Positions 8,575 through 18,141 of a stretch of 64,000 nucleotides of DNA are shown here, piece by piece. The DNA is from JBBDMU01 sp040905685. Lineage in GTDB: Bacteria; Bacteroidota; Rhodothermia; Balneolales; Natronogracilivirgulaceae. The notes under the pieces are model-generated. The model ran no database searches. It was not told where the DNA came from and saw only the letters and a program-made list of their open reading frames with translations. Position numbers and translations under genes: made by a program. Each line of letters opens with the position of its first letter. The stretch's first letter is position 1. Location of the stretch: NCBI GenBank assembly GCA_040905685.1, contig JBBDRB010000040.1, forward strand, positions 76,662 to 140,661, given 5' to 3'.

Positions 8575-11500
8575 ATGAGGAATGGCTTTTTAATGGAAAA
8601 AGTGGCCTGGCTGGCCCCGGTGATGTACCTGATGCTGGCCTGCAACCCCGATTCGGAAAAACGGTTTGAGTTACTGGATCCGGACGCAACGGGCATTGAT
8701 TTCATCAATGAACTGCGGCCCACGCCGGAACTGAATATCTTCAGCTACCTGTATTTTTATGACGGTGGCGGGGTAGCCGCCGGTGATCTGAACGGAGATG
8801 GCTTGTCTGATCTTTTTTTCATTTCCAACCAGGGACAAAACAGGCTGTTTCTCCACAAAGGTGATTTTACCTTTGAAGATGTTACAGACAAGGCCTTTGA
8901 CACGGCCCCGGATGACTGGACCACCGGTGTAACCCTGGTGGATATTAACGGCAGTGGCAGGCTCGATATTTACGTCTCGGTGGTTAGCGGCCATATGAAC
9001 ATGGAAGGCCGGAACAGGCTGTTTGTCAATGAGGGAAACGATGACCGGGGGATCCCCGTATTTACCGAACAAGCCGCTGAATACGGATTGGACCTGGTTG
9101 GATTCTCCACTCAGGCCGCCTTTTTCGATTATGATCTGGACGGCGACCTGGATATGTACATGCTGAACCATTCCGTGCATGAACTGGGCACCTTCACGCA
9201 TGCCTCCTTCAGGGAAGAATCCCATCCGCTGGCCGGAGACCGGCTTTTCAGAAATGATAACGGAACATACCGGGAGGTGACCGGGGAAGCCGGCATTTAT
9301 AATTCCGCCCTGGGATACGGACTGGGTATAGGGATCAGTGATCTTAATCAGAGTGGCTACCCGGATATATACATCGGGAATGACTTCCATGAAGACGATT
9401 ACCTCTATATCAATAACGGGGATGGCACCTTTACCGAATCCCTGGGGAAGATGATCCGCCATACCAGCTATTCTTCCATGGGCAATGACCTGATTGATAT
9501 CAACAACAACGGCCTGACCGATATTTTTTCCCTGGATATGCTGCCTGAGGATTACGAAAGATCAAAAGCCTCGGCGGCCGAAGATCCCCTGGAAATACAC
9601 GAGCTAAAGCGTTCTTACGGGTATAAAGAGAAAGTTTCTCGGAATACACTTCAGCTGAACCGGGGAAATGGCGTCTTCAGCGAGATTGGAATGCTGGCCG
9701 GCGTTCACGCCACCGACTGGAGCTGGTCGGCCCTGGGCGCGGATTTCAACCATAATGGAAATGCCGACCTTTTCGTCTCCAACGGCATCAAACACAGAAC
9801 GGATAATCTTGATTATCTAAGATTCATTACCCGGGATTCCGTACAACAGCGGTTGGGGGGAGATTTGACGGAGGAGGATTTGGCCCTGGCCGGGAGGGCC
9901 CCGCCGGTTAATATCCCGAATTATCTGTACGAAAACCTGGGTGATCTGTCGTTCAGGGACGTCACCGCGGAATGGGGCCTGGACCAGCCGTCTTTCTCGA
10001 GTGGGGCGGTCTATGTGGATCTGGATAACGACGGGGACCTTGACCTTGTGGTGAATAACGTGGATCAGGTCGCGTCGGTCTACCGGAATATGACGCGGGA
10101 GCGGTTTGCGGCTTCCAATTTTCTGAAGGTAAAATTCGACGGACCCCAGGGCAATACCTTCGGCATAGGGGCCGGGATCATGATTCCCCGTGAGAATAAT
10201 AAACAGATCATGAGGGAGCTGTATCCCAGCCGGGGATTTCAGTCATCGGTCGAACCGGTGCTTCATGTTGGTTTGGATTCCCTGGAAACGGTGCCGGAAT
10301 TAACGGTACGGTGGCCAGATGGTAAGGTTCAGGTTTTTCATGATATTCAGGTGAACCAAACCCTCACGGCCGCGTACCGGAACGCCGCCGATCCGCCGGA
10401 AAAACCGTCGCCGCCGCCCGCCCTGCTGGAAGACATTACCGGTCAGCTGGACCTGGACTATAAACATGAAGAGAACCCTTTTATAGAATTCAACAGGGAA
10501 GCCCTTATTCCGCATATGGTATCGAGGGAAGGACCAGCCCTGGCCATCGGTGATGTCGACGGGGACGGACTGCAGGATTTTTATGCCGGCGGAGCAAAAC
10601 GTCAGCCGGGGTCCCTTTATATCCAACGGCAGGATGGGACCTTCATGGAAAAGACGGTGGCGGCATTCGAGGAGGATTTTATACAGGAAGATGTGGATGC
10701 CCGGTTCATGGATTTTACCGGAGACGGAACCCTGGATTTGCTGGTTGTAAGCGGCGGCAATGAATATTCCGGGACCTCGGAGTATATGGCCCCGCGACTG
10801 TATGTGAACGATGGAGAGGGGAACTTCACCAGAGAGGCAGGCCGGCTTCCCGACCTTTTTCTGACGGGGTCGGTGGCGGCCATCGGTGACGTCGACGGCG
10901 ACGGTCACCCCGATATTTTTCTGGGGGCCAGGGCGGTTCCCTGGAAATACGGAGCAAAGCCTGTAAGTTATTTACTGATGAACGGGGGTGACGGTTATTT
11001 TGCAATCGATACGACCTCTTTTGGAAGGCGGTTCTCGGATCTGGGTATGGTGACCGGTGCGGCCTGGGCGGATATGAACGATGATGGGCTGCAGGATCTG
11101 GTTGTCGCCTCCGAATGGTCAAACCTGAAGATCGTCTATAATTCACCGGAAGAAGGAGTCAGGGAAATTGCCGGATCTTCCGGCCTGTGGAACACGCTGG
11201 CCGTTAGCGATCTGGACGGTAACGGCCGGCCCGATATTGTTGCCGGGAATTTAGGGTTGAATTCCAAATTTAAAGCCTCGGCTGAGGCACCGTTGCGCAT
11301 GTATGTAAATGAATTTGACGACAGCGGACTGACCGGACAGATCATTACCTACACCGATGCAGGGGGGACCGAAAGGCTCTTTGCAACCAAAGATGAACTG
11401 GGCATGCAACTAAACTATTTTAATAACCGCTTCAAATCATACCGGTCCTTTGCCGGTGCCGGCCTGTACGATGCAGTGGACAGGAGATTACTGCGGGATG

Positions 11501-11931
11501 CCGTTCAATATACGGTGGATGAATTGCGTTCGTCGGTTTTTTATAACAAAAGGAATGGGTTTGTCAAAACACCCCTGCCCGTGACCTGTCAGTTCGCCCC
11601 GATCCATGATTTTCTGCTTGCCGATCTGAATGCAAACGGTCAGACGGATGTGATCAGCGCCGGCAACTTCTTTGAAGCCAATATACAACGCGGACAATAT
11701 GATGCCGACTACGGCAACGTATTGATCAATGAGGGGCAGGGACAACTCAGGCTTATACCCAATCAGATTACCGGCTGGTACCTGCAAGGCCAGATCAGGA
11801 ACCTGGAAGTGATCCGGATCGGTGAGGTACCGGTTATGATCGCGGCAGGGAATAACCAGCCCCTGCAGTTCTTCCGGATCCGGGAAGAATCCTCTGAGCA
11901 GCCCTCGTCACCCCTTCTCATAAACCATTAG
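8575..11931 (+). CDS. Large VCBS/FG-GAP repeat lipoprotein with ASPIC/UnbV domain (CRTAC1-like)
   Basis: About 1118 residues from the ATG at 8575 (AGGGG upstream). The signal peptide ends at LMLAC, so a surface or periplasmic lipoprotein is likely. At least 13 calcium-type D-x-D-x-D repeats are visible, for example GDLNGDGLSDLFF, DYDLDGDLDMYM, DLDNDGDLDLVV, GDVDGDGHPDIFLG and DLNANGQTDV. They form two beta-propeller blocks around an ASPIC/UnbV module at about residues 520-600 (ELTVRWPDGKVQVF). Such proteins commonly sit next to SusCD pairs in Bacteroidota, but no reaction is established; ligand binding or adhesion is inferred. The 3' end overlaps the convergent ispE by 24 bp. Confidence 0.88.
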   Translation: MRNGFLMEKVAWLAPVMYLMLACNPDSEKRFELLDPDATGIDFINELRPTPELNIFSYLYFYDGGGVAAGDLNGDGLSDLFFISNQGQNRLFLHKGDFTFEDVTDKAFDTAPDDWTTGVTLVDINGSGRLDIYVSVVSGHMNMEGRNRLFVNEGNDDRGIPVFTEQAAEYGLDLVGFSTQAAFFDYDLDGDLDMYMLNHSVHELGTFTHASFREESHPLAGDRLFRNDNGTYREVTGEAGIYNSALGYGLGIGISDLNQSGYPDIYIGNDFHEDDYLYINNGDGTFTESLGKMIRHTSYSSMGNDLIDINNNGLTDIFSLDMLPEDYERSKASAAEDPLEIHELKRSYGYKEKVSRNTLQLNRGNGVFSEIGMLAGVHATDWSWSALGADFNHNGNADLFVSNGIKHRTDNLDYLRFITRDSVQQRLGGDLTEEDLALAGRAPPVNIPNYLYENLGDLSFRDVTAEWGLDQPSFSSGAVYVDLDNDGDLDLVVNNVDQVASVYRNMTRERFAASNFLKVKFDGPQGNTFGIGAGIMIPRENNKQIMRELYPSRGFQSSVEPVLHVGLDSLETVPELTVRWPDGKVQVFHDIQVNQTLTAAYRNAADPPEKPSPPPALLEDITGQLDLDYKHEENPFIEFNREALIPHMVSREGPALAIGDVDGDGLQDFYAGGAKRQPGSLYIQRQDGTFMEKTVAAFEEDFIQEDVDARFMDFTGDGTLDLLVVSGGNEYSGTSEYMAPRLYVNDGEGNFTREAGRLPDLFLTGSVAAIGDVDGDGHPDIFLGARAVPWKYGAKPVSYLLMNGGDGYFAIDTTSFGRRFSDLGMVTGAAWADMNDDGLQDLVVASEWSNLKIVYNSPEEGVREIAGSSGLWNTLAVSDLDGNGRPDIVAGNLGLNSKFKASAEAPLRMYVNEFDDSGLTGQIITYTDAGGTERLFATKDELGMQLNYFNNRFKSYRSFAGAGLYDAVDRRLLRDAVQYTVDELRSSVFYNKRNGFVKTPLPVTCQFAPIHDFLLADLNANGQTDVISAGNFFEANIQRGQYDADYGNVLINEGQGQLRLIPNQITGWYLQGQIRNLEVIRIGEVPVMIAAGNNQPLQFFRIREESSEQPSSPLLINH

Positions 11932-12804
11932 ATCGGGTTTGAATTTCGGAGGCGTGAGGTTCAGTTTAAAGCCGAGATCCAGCAGCACATTGAACGCTTC
12001 CACAGCCAGAAATTCCTGCTCAAAAAGTCCATATACGGCTGAACCGCTACCGCTCATGGAGGCAAAAACGGCTCCGAACTCATAAAGCTGGTCCCGCAGA
12101 TCACCGATTAAAGGATGCCGCTGCACGACGCTGATTTCCAGGTCATTCTGCAATAAATTCCGCCATTCTTCCGGCCCTTCATTGACCAGCAGGTCCTCCA
12201 GGTCAAATTCCGGATTTTCTTGCGGCAGACAATAGCGGTAGGCTTCGGCCGTGTTCGAGTTGATATCCGGGAAAACGGTCAGGATCCAATAATCGGGCTG
12301 GATATCCAGTGGTTTTATGGTGGTGCCGATACCTGAGGCTATTCCGGTTTCCCCTTTCAGGAAAAGCGGCACGTCGGCGCCGATGCCCGAGCACAGATCG
12401 GCAAGGTCGGTATCAGACAGGCCCAGGTGTTCGATTTTATTGATCATTTTTAAGGTCAGCGCCGCATTGCTGCTTCCTCCTCCCAAGCCGGCGCCGGCCG
12501 GGATTTTTTTATCAACAGAGATCTGGTGATGACCGGAAAATTGAACATACTGGCGAAGATGCTTAATGGCCCTGATGATCAGGTTCCGGTCATCGCGGGG
12601 CAGGGAGTCATCCGACATGGTTAGCAGCAGCTGATCGGATTTTTTTACCGAAAACCGGTCTGACCAGTCGATAAAGCAGAATCCGGTTCGTATTTCATGA
12701 TAACCGGTCGGAAGTTTTTGCAGTACCTGCAATCCGAGATTGATCTTTGCGTAGGAATGAGCAATCCATTCACGCTGGTGGGGTTCAGCTGTTGTCGGGT
12801 TCAA
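11908..12804 (-). CDS. ispE: 4-diphosphocytidyl-2-C-methyl-D-erythritol kinase
   Basis: 298 residues. It phosphorylates CDP-methylerythritol in the MEP route to isoprenoids. It has YAKINLGLQV near the N-terminus, the GHMP-kinase ATP motif PAGAGLGGGSSNAA (residues about 102-115) and SGSGSAVYGLF near the C-terminus. The only plausible start before the conserved SYAKIN is the TTG at 12804, which overlaps the 3' end of the upstream CCA-enzyme gene by 20 bp and suggests translational coupling. The 3' end overlaps the convergent VCBS gene. Confidence 0.93.
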   Translation of the reverse strand: MNPTTAEPHQREWIAHSYAKINLGLQVLQKLPTGYHEIRTGFCFIDWSDRFSVKKSDQLLLTMSDDSLPRDDRNLIIRAIKHLRQYVQFSGHHQISVDKKIPAGAGLGGGSSNAALTLKMINKIEHLGLSDTDLADLCSGIGADVPLFLKGETGIASGIGTTIKPLDIQPDYWILTVFPDINSNTAEAYRYCLPQENPEFDLEDLLVNEGPEEWRNLLQNDLEISVVQRHPLIGDLRDQLYEFGAVFASMSGSGSAVYGLFEQEFLAVEAFNVLLDLGFKLNLTPPKFKPDLMVYEKG

Positions 12805-14230
12805 GTATCTGATCTTTTATTTTCAACATATAATCGAAGGCCGCCTGATGGTCGTTGGGGATCTCGCCTTCCATAATGGCATCCTCAATAGCATTCTTAA
12901 TGGCACCAATCCGGGGTCCCGGTTTCAGGTTTAACGCTTCCATGATTTCATTGCCGCTGACGGGCGGCTTCCAGTTTCGCAGGCGGTCTTTCTCGGCTAC
13001 CTCATTGACTTTTTGCTCTACATAATCAAAGTTTCTGAGGTACTGTTTAACCTTACGGGTATTTTTTGAAGTAATGTCGGCCCGGCACAGGGTCATGAGG
13101 TCATCCAGATCGTCACCGGCTTCCACGATCAGCCTGCGTATGGCGCTGTCGGTTACGATTTCATCAACCAGGGCAATGGGGCGCAGATGCAGCCTTACCA
13201 GTTTTTGGACATAGCGAACCCGTTCATCGAGAGGAAGGCAAAAACGCCTGAATATTTTTTTGGTCCATTGGGCCCCCAGGGCATCATGTCCGTGGAATGT
13301 CCATCCCGCACCGGGAGTGAACCGTTTGGTAGGTGGTTTGGCGATATCGTGCAAAACGGCCGCCCAGCGCAGCCATAGCTTATCCGAGTGAACGGCAACA
13401 TTGTCAAGTACCTGCAGGGTATGCCAGAAGTTATCCTTATGGCGAATCCCATTTATGACCTCGACGCCGTGAAGATCATATAATTCAGGGAAAAAACGTT
13501 CAAGAAGGCCGCTCTTAAATAAATGAGCGAATCCGATCGAAGGAATGGGGCTCATTATGATTTTATTCAATTCATCCACGATTCGTTCCTGTGAGATGAT
13601 GTCAATGCGTTTGGCCGATCTCGTGATGCTGTTCAGTGTTTCCTCATCGATGGCGAAGTCCAGCTCTGTAGTAAAGCGTATGGCCCGCATCATGCGCAGC
13701 GGATCATCGCTAAACGTAAGGTCCGGATTTACCGGCGTGCGTATCCGTTTGTTTTCCAGGTCGGATAAACCGTCGAACGGATCACGTAAAGCACCGAAAT
13801 CCGTTTTATTAAGCGACCATGACAGTGCATTGATGGTAAAATCTCTTCTCAATTGATCATCTTCCAGCGTCCCGTTCTCCACAATTGGCTTGCGGGAATT
13901 CCTTTGGTAGCTTTCTTTTCTGGCCCCTACAAACTCAAGGTCAAAGGTTTTAAACCGTACATGAGCTGTCCCGAAATTTTTAAAAGTGGCCACATCGCCG
14001 GTGCCAAGAATTTCAGCCGTTTTTTTTGCTACGTTAATGCCGGATCCGACCGTAACAAAATCCATGTCAGCCCCGTTTTCCTTAAGTCGATGCAAATAAT
14101 AGTCCCGCACGTACCCGCCTACAATAAAAACCTGCTGATTACACTCTTCGCCGGCCTTTGAAACGGCTGCAAATATTTTCCGGTGCGATTTACTTATATT
14201 TTCCAAAATCCAGCTTTCTTTAGCTACCAT
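12785..14230 (-). CDS. cca: CCA tRNA nucleotidyltransferase (poly(A) polymerase family) with HD domain
   Basis: 481 residues, ATG start. The N-terminal nucleotidyltransferase head has VGGYVRDYYL and the catalytic carboxylates in GADMDFV. These are followed by RRDFTINALSW, DPFDGLSDLENKRIRTP and DDPLRMMRAIRF, the class II tRNA nucleotidyltransferase series. A C-terminal HD phosphohydrolase-like domain follows (HDIAKPPTKRF, HGHDALGA). The protein repairs or adds the 3' CCA of tRNAs; the tRNA-Leu in this window lacks an encoded CCA, so such an enzyme is needed. Family members can instead be poly(A) polymerases, which sequence alone does not exclude. Confidence 0.88.
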   Translation of the reverse strand: MVAKESWILENISKSHRKIFAAVSKAGEECNQQVFIVGGYVRDYYLHRLKENGADMDFVTVGSGINVAKKTAEILGTGDVATFKNFGTAHVRFKTFDLEFVGARKESYQRNSRKPIVENGTLEDDQLRRDFTINALSWSLNKTDFGALRDPFDGLSDLENKRIRTPVNPDLTFSDDPLRMMRAIRFTTELDFAIDEETLNSITRSAKRIDIISQERIVDELNKIIMSPIPSIGFAHLFKSGLLERFFPELYDLHGVEVINGIRHKDNFWHTLQVLDNVAVHSDKLWLRWAAVLHDIAKPPTKRFTPGAGWTFHGHDALGAQWTKKIFRRFCLPLDERVRYVQKLVRLHLRPIALVDEIVTDSAIRRLIVEAGDDLDDLMTLCRADITSKNTRKVKQYLRNFDYVEQKVNEVAEKDRLRNWKPPVSGNEIMEALNLKPGPRIGAIKNAIEDAIMEGEIPNDHQAAFDYMLKIKDQILEPDNS

Positions 14231-14361
14231 GCAGCAACATGAAATAATAAGTTCTTATGAACGTGAAAATTATACGATATTTACCCTTTAAAAATACAAA
14301 GAATACGTGAGAAGTGATTGCCTAGTATTTATGCTTATACGCAGAAACCGAACCTGTATCC

Positions 14362-15291
14362 ATGAATAAGCGCAGCCAGAAAGCAATTAAGATCAGCTTA
14401 TTGGTTTCATTGCTGGTATTTGCATTAAAATTCGGCGGATTTGTGATTACCGGTTCCAACAGCGTCCTGTCGGATGCCCTTGAATCGTTTGTCCATCTTT
14501 TTGCCGTAAGCTTCTCCCTTTACGGGGTATATCTGAGCATAAAGCCCCCTGATGAAGACCATCATTACGGACATGAACGCATTGGATTTTTCGCCGTAGG
14601 GACCGAAGGCCTGCTCATTATTTTTGCAGGGGTTGCGATAGTCTACCAATCGGTCAATAACCTTATCACGGGAACCGTTCTGGTTAACCTGGATTTCGGT
14701 ATGGGGGTAATTTTATGTTCGGCGCTGATCAACCTGGCTCTGGGCAGTTACCTGGTTAAAACCGGCCGGGAAGAGAATAACATGATCGTAACAGGTAACG
14801 GAAAACATACCCTTACGGATGTCTGGACGAGCGGCGGGGTGGTCGTGACGCTTCTGCTTATCCGTCTTACCGACTTTGTGATCCTGGACGCCGTTGTAGC
14901 CTTAGCGGTGGCGGCCTATATCATATATGAAGGCGTGAAGCTGATCCGTCATGCGCTTAAAGGCCTGATGGACAGCCGGGATCCGGACAAAGATGAAATA
15001 ATCAAGGATATCGTAAAAAACCAGCTTCCCCCCCACGTGTTAAGTTGCCATAACCTGCGGCACCGGACCACCGGACACACCACCTGGGTTGAGTTCCACG
15101 CCCTGTTTGAAAAAGATATAAAACTACAGAAAGCCCATGACGAGGTTACTATTCTTGAACGCCGGATCATGGAAGCCATACAGGGCGATGCCGTGGTAAC
15201 CATTCACCTTGAGCCGGCTGAAACCCATGAGCGATCCCATATTATTCTTGAAGGTGTAAATAAAAACAAAGACCTGGATGAGTTATTCTGA
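14362..15291 (+). CDS. Cation diffusion facilitator (CDF) family metal transporter
   Basis: 309 residues. The membrane part has about six helices; metal-site motifs are SDALESFVH in helix 2 and HTLTDVWTSGG in helix 5 (HxxxD). Between helices 2 and 3 is the conserved DEDHHYGHERIGFFA loop. A cytoplasmic C-terminal domain follows (about residues 215-300). CDF proteins export Zn2+, Fe2+, Mn2+, Co2+ or Cd2+ in exchange for protons. The first site is D/E/H rather than the H/D layout of classical zinc exporters, so metal choice is uncertain. Divergent from the CCA-enzyme gene over a 131-bp promoter gap. Confidence 0.9.
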   Translation: MNKRSQKAIKISLLVSLLVFALKFGGFVITGSNSVLSDALESFVHLFAVSFSLYGVYLSIKPPDEDHHYGHERIGFFAVGTEGLLIIFAGVAIVYQSVNNLITGTVLVNLDFGMGVILCSALINLALGSYLVKTGREENNMIVTGNGKHTLTDVWTSGGVVVTLLLIRLTDFVILDAVVALAVAAYIIYEGVKLIRHALKGLMDSRDPDKDEIIKDIVKNQLPPHVLSCHNLRHRTTGHTTWVEFHALFEKDIKLQKAHDEVTILERRIMEAIQGDAVVTIHLEPAETHERSHIILEGVNKNKDLDELF

Positions 15292-15375
15292 CATTAAATC
15301 ATCGTAATTAATAGAATTAATATATATAACTAGTTATAATGCATGGGTGTCCAATCATAACGCCATGCAAAGCCG

Positions 15376-16200
15376 ATGTCATTTATAAAAAGGGTTGTTC
15401 GCGGGTTCACCGCCCCGATCTTCAAAGAACGTATTGTGAGCCGGACCAAACGTGTTCCCCGGGGTCCTGTAACCCGCAAAATCCTGACCGGGGCTGATTC
15501 CAGCCCGGAGGCCTTGTTTTATGCAACGGGACAGCCGGTATTTTCTATTCCTGTTTCCCGGCTGCGATATTTTGGCGGACTGGCTTTTTTTTATGACCAG
15601 CATCATTTTATGCAATACTATAAAGAGGGTCCGGCGGCATTGGTTCGCTACTACAAACGGCATCAGCCCGGGAACATTTTTGAGAAGCATTTTTTACCAA
15701 CCCCGGCCAACCGGCACCTCCCGCATAAAGGAATATCCGGAAACCCCTGGTTATTCGGGGTCCCCTGGCTGTATACCCATGATACCGGAACCTACAACGG
15801 AGGGGAAAAAGGCCTGGGCCCTGAACATGGTATACAGGCCTACGGTCCGGTAACAAATGAGAAAATCATGCTGGAAACCAGGCGATTGTCAGACGTTCTG
15901 AAATCCATCAAAAAAACCGGTTTTAAACCGGACGTGCTTGGTGGTTATCCCCGGGGGTATTTTTTAATGGATCTGAAGGGGAGATGGAGCTTTTTATTGG
16001 ATGCCGGGCTGCACAGGGTTGCCGCTTTGGTGCATCTTGGCTATAGGCGCATACCCGTTCAATTTCAGACGGCTTTCCCAAGAGTGATCAAACAGGCCGA
16101 AAGCCGGCAGTGGCCCATGGTCAAAAAAAGGTATTTATCGGAGAAGGAAGCAGTAGATATTTTTATGCAGTACCTGAAACCGGACGGTCTTAAAGCATAG
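15376..16200 (+). CDS. Hypothetical protein with a ParB/Srx-like C-terminal motif
   Basis: 274 residues with no recognised family. The N-terminus is basic (KRVVRGFTAPIFKER). The middle is rich in Tyr/Phe/His and includes HHFMQYYKEGPAALVRYYKR. Near residues 205-235 is FLLDAGLHRVAALVHLGYRR, which resembles the G-x-HR-x-xA core of ParB/sulfiredoxin-like domains; in those the motif binds nucleotide. The link is by eye only. No signal peptide or membrane segment is obvious. It stands alone between a CDF transporter (85 bp upstream, same strand) and a convergent sulfatase gene. Confidence 0.65.
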   Translation: MSFIKRVVRGFTAPIFKERIVSRTKRVPRGPVTRKILTGADSSPEALFYATGQPVFSIPVSRLRYFGGLAFFYDQHHFMQYYKEGPAALVRYYKRHQPGNIFEKHFLPTPANRHLPHKGISGNPWLFGVPWLYTHDTGTYNGGEKGLGPEHGIQAYGPVTNEKIMLETRRLSDVLKSIKKTGFKPDVLGGYPRGYFLMDLKGRWSFLLDAGLHRVAALVHLGYRRIPVQFQTAFPRVIKQAESRQWPMVKKRYLSEKEAVDIFMQYLKPDGLKA

Positions 16201-16224
16201 GATAAATAAGGTATACCTGCATGA

Positions 16225-17554
16225 TCACCGTTGGGTGTCCGGAGATTCCAGCTCCAACCTGCCTTTTTCCAGCCGTCGCACCATCTTTGCTATTATTTCG
16301 GGGTTTTCCCGGGTATAACTGAACTGTTCTTCCGGATTGAGTTCAAGATCAAATAGTAATCCCGGAGCATAATAATGCGGGTTGCCGTGCCTTTCTCTAT
16401 TAAAACCAGTCAGACCGGTGCGATAATAAGAACGGGTAATGAATTTCCAACGCTGAGACCTTACGGCCGTGATCTCTTCATTATTGAAAAAATACAGGTA
16501 TTCATGGGGAGATTCGTTCCGGCCCTGTAAAACCGGCCAGATATCCTTACCGTCAATGGCTCTGTCTGCCGGCACCCGACCTCCGGCCAGTTCAAGCAGG
16601 GTGGGAAAGACATCAAAATTCATAGAAATGGCCCCGGATGTGACCCCCGGTGGGATCTTGCCAGGCCAACGGGCAATGAAGGGGACCCGAAAGCCTCCGT
16701 CCCAGCTGGCTCCCCCTTTTCTCTCCCGAAGTTCCCCGGCGCTTCCTTCAAACCAGGGACCGTTGTCGCTGGTGAAAATGACCAGGGTATGGTCATCCAA
16801 TTCCAAACGCTCAAGGGCATGGAGGATCTCACCGACGCTCCAGTCAATCTCCTCGATCACATCCCCGTAAAGGCCCGCATTTGACCGGCCTTCAAATTCA
16901 CCGGAGGCGTGCAGGGGAGTATGAGGCATGGAATGGGGTAAATAAATAAAGAAGGATTCCCCGGCCTGTTCTTCCATGAACCGGACCGCTTCATGGGTGT
17001 ATCGTCTGGTGAGCGTCGTCTGGTCTACCGGCTCTTCGATTTCTTCTTCATTCCGGTACAGGGAAAGCGGCATCATATCATTGCTGTACGGTAAGCCAAC
17101 GTAATGATCAAATCCATGCTGGGTGGGCCATGATACATCCACCGTTCCCAAATGCCATTTACCAAACATGGCGGTTTGGTAACCCAGCTCTTTGAGTCCT
17201 TCGGCTATGGTAACCTCATCAAAAGGCAAGCCGTGCTTATCGTCTGGAAACAGTACATTATTGGCAAGACCCGTGCGAATGGGATACCGGCCTGTCAAAA
17301 GCCCGGCCCGCGAGGGCGTGCATACGTTTGCACTTGAAAAGTGACTGGTAAGCCTTACGCCTTCGGCTTCCATCCTGTCAAGGTGAGGGGTCTGGATGAG
17401 GTCCGATCCGCTGCCGCCCCACATCGCCGTATCCGAGGTCATCGGTAAAGATGACAATGAAGTTTGGACGCCGGTTTTCATCGCCGGCCTGAGCCAGCAA
17501 CCCGGGATCCGGTGACAGGAAGATCAAAGCTGTAACAAGAAATATATTTCGCAT
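16225..17554 (-). CDS. Secreted sulfatase (arylsulfatase family), frameshifted near the N-terminus
   Basis: The true start is probably the ATG at 17554: MRNIFLVTALIFLSPDPG begins a signal peptide, followed by PNFIVIFTDDLGYGDVG, the metal-binding start of sulfatases. The rest (GSDLIQTPHLDRM, then CTPSRAGLLTGR with the Cys converted to formylglycine, and GKWHLG) lies in another frame. One extra base in the CCCC run at 17417-17420 explains the break; removing it gives a continuous 442-residue protein. Downstream are FTSDNGPWFEG and PFIARWPGKIPPG, typical of arylsulfatase A-like enzymes that desulfate glycans. It is either a sequencing error or a disabled gene. No sulfatase-maturating enzyme gene is in the window. 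Confidence 0.85.
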
Positions 17555-17661
17555 GTACTGCAGGTCCTCTCCGGTTTTACAGTTTACCTGAATACAATAG
17601 TAAAAAATATCACTCTTAACAAACTCGATGCCAGGCAGGGATCAATTCATGGCCTGCCAAT

Positions 17662-17709
17662 AAAAAAAGGTTTTGTAAACCCTTGTTTACAGAGTTTATA
17701 AAACCTTTT
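17662..17709 (-). terminator. Rho-independent terminator of tRNA-Leu
   Basis: On the minus strand a 16-bp stem (arms 17694-17709 and 17665-17680, one mismatch) with a 13-nt loop is followed by a run of seven T. It starts three bases past the tRNA 3' end. Confidence 0.8.
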
Positions 17710-17712
17710 GAG

Positions 17713-17796
17713 TGCCCTGGACTGGATTTGAACCAGCACGCCGTTGCCAGCACCACCCCCTCAAGATGGCGTGTCTACCAATTTCACCACCAGGGC
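17713..17796 (-). tRNA. tRNA-Leu (anticodon GAG)
   Basis: 84 nt folding by eye as a class II tRNA. The acceptor is GCCCTGG/CCAGGGC with discriminator A. The anticodon stem CCATC/GGTGG closes loop TTGAGGG, giving anticodon GAG (complement of 17760-17762). A long variable arm follows, then the T arm GCTGG-TTCAAAT-CCAGT. The 3' CCA is not encoded. GAG reads CUC/CUU leucine codons. A strong terminator follows directly, so it is a single-gene transcript. Confidence 0.95.
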
Positions 17797-17859
17797 ATTT
17801 ATGAGGCTAAATATAGGGCTAGTGCAGTCAATTGTGCAAGGAATATAATAAGATATAAC

Positions 17860-18087
17860 TCAGGATTCTTTATCGTCGATCTCTTCAAAGTCAGCGTCTT
17901 CAAGGTTATCGAAGTTGCGTTTTTTCTTAACGTTACCACCCGGCCTTCTGACATGGCCAAATGGGTTCTGTCCGTGAAAGGTATAGGTGCGGTTAAACGT
18001 AGCACGGCCGGTTTTTTTTTGCACAAGCAACATTCTTACAATTCTGATCACCAGATACAGAAATAATAAAAAAAGTATGACTCTCAT
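17860..18087 (-). CDS. DUF4834-like small membrane protein (copy 1)
   Basis: About 75 residues from the ATG at 18087; an earlier in-frame start at 18129 would add 14 residues with no family resemblance. It has one N-terminal membrane segment (MRVILFLLFLYLVIRIVRML), a basic, Gly-rich middle and an acidic end with DNLEDADFEEIDD. The architecture matches a second protein at 26239-26421, so the two are paralogues. Small proteins of this type occur across Bacteroidota with unknown role. It lies between the tRNA and a VOC-protein gene, same strand. Confidence 0.7.
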   Translation of the reverse strand: MRVILFLLFLYLVIRIVRMLLVQKKTGRATFNRTYTFHGQNPFGHVRRPGGNVKKKRNFDNLEDADFEEIDDKES

Positions 18088-18141
18088 TATAGGAGGGGAT
18101 TTAAAGGTATGGTTTAAATACGGAAGCAATAAGGAATTATT

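Noticed and set aside
8671..9462. 263-codon antisense frame in the VCBS gene
   Set aside because: It is the mirror of the repetitive D-x-D-x-D codons; no start signal and no domain.
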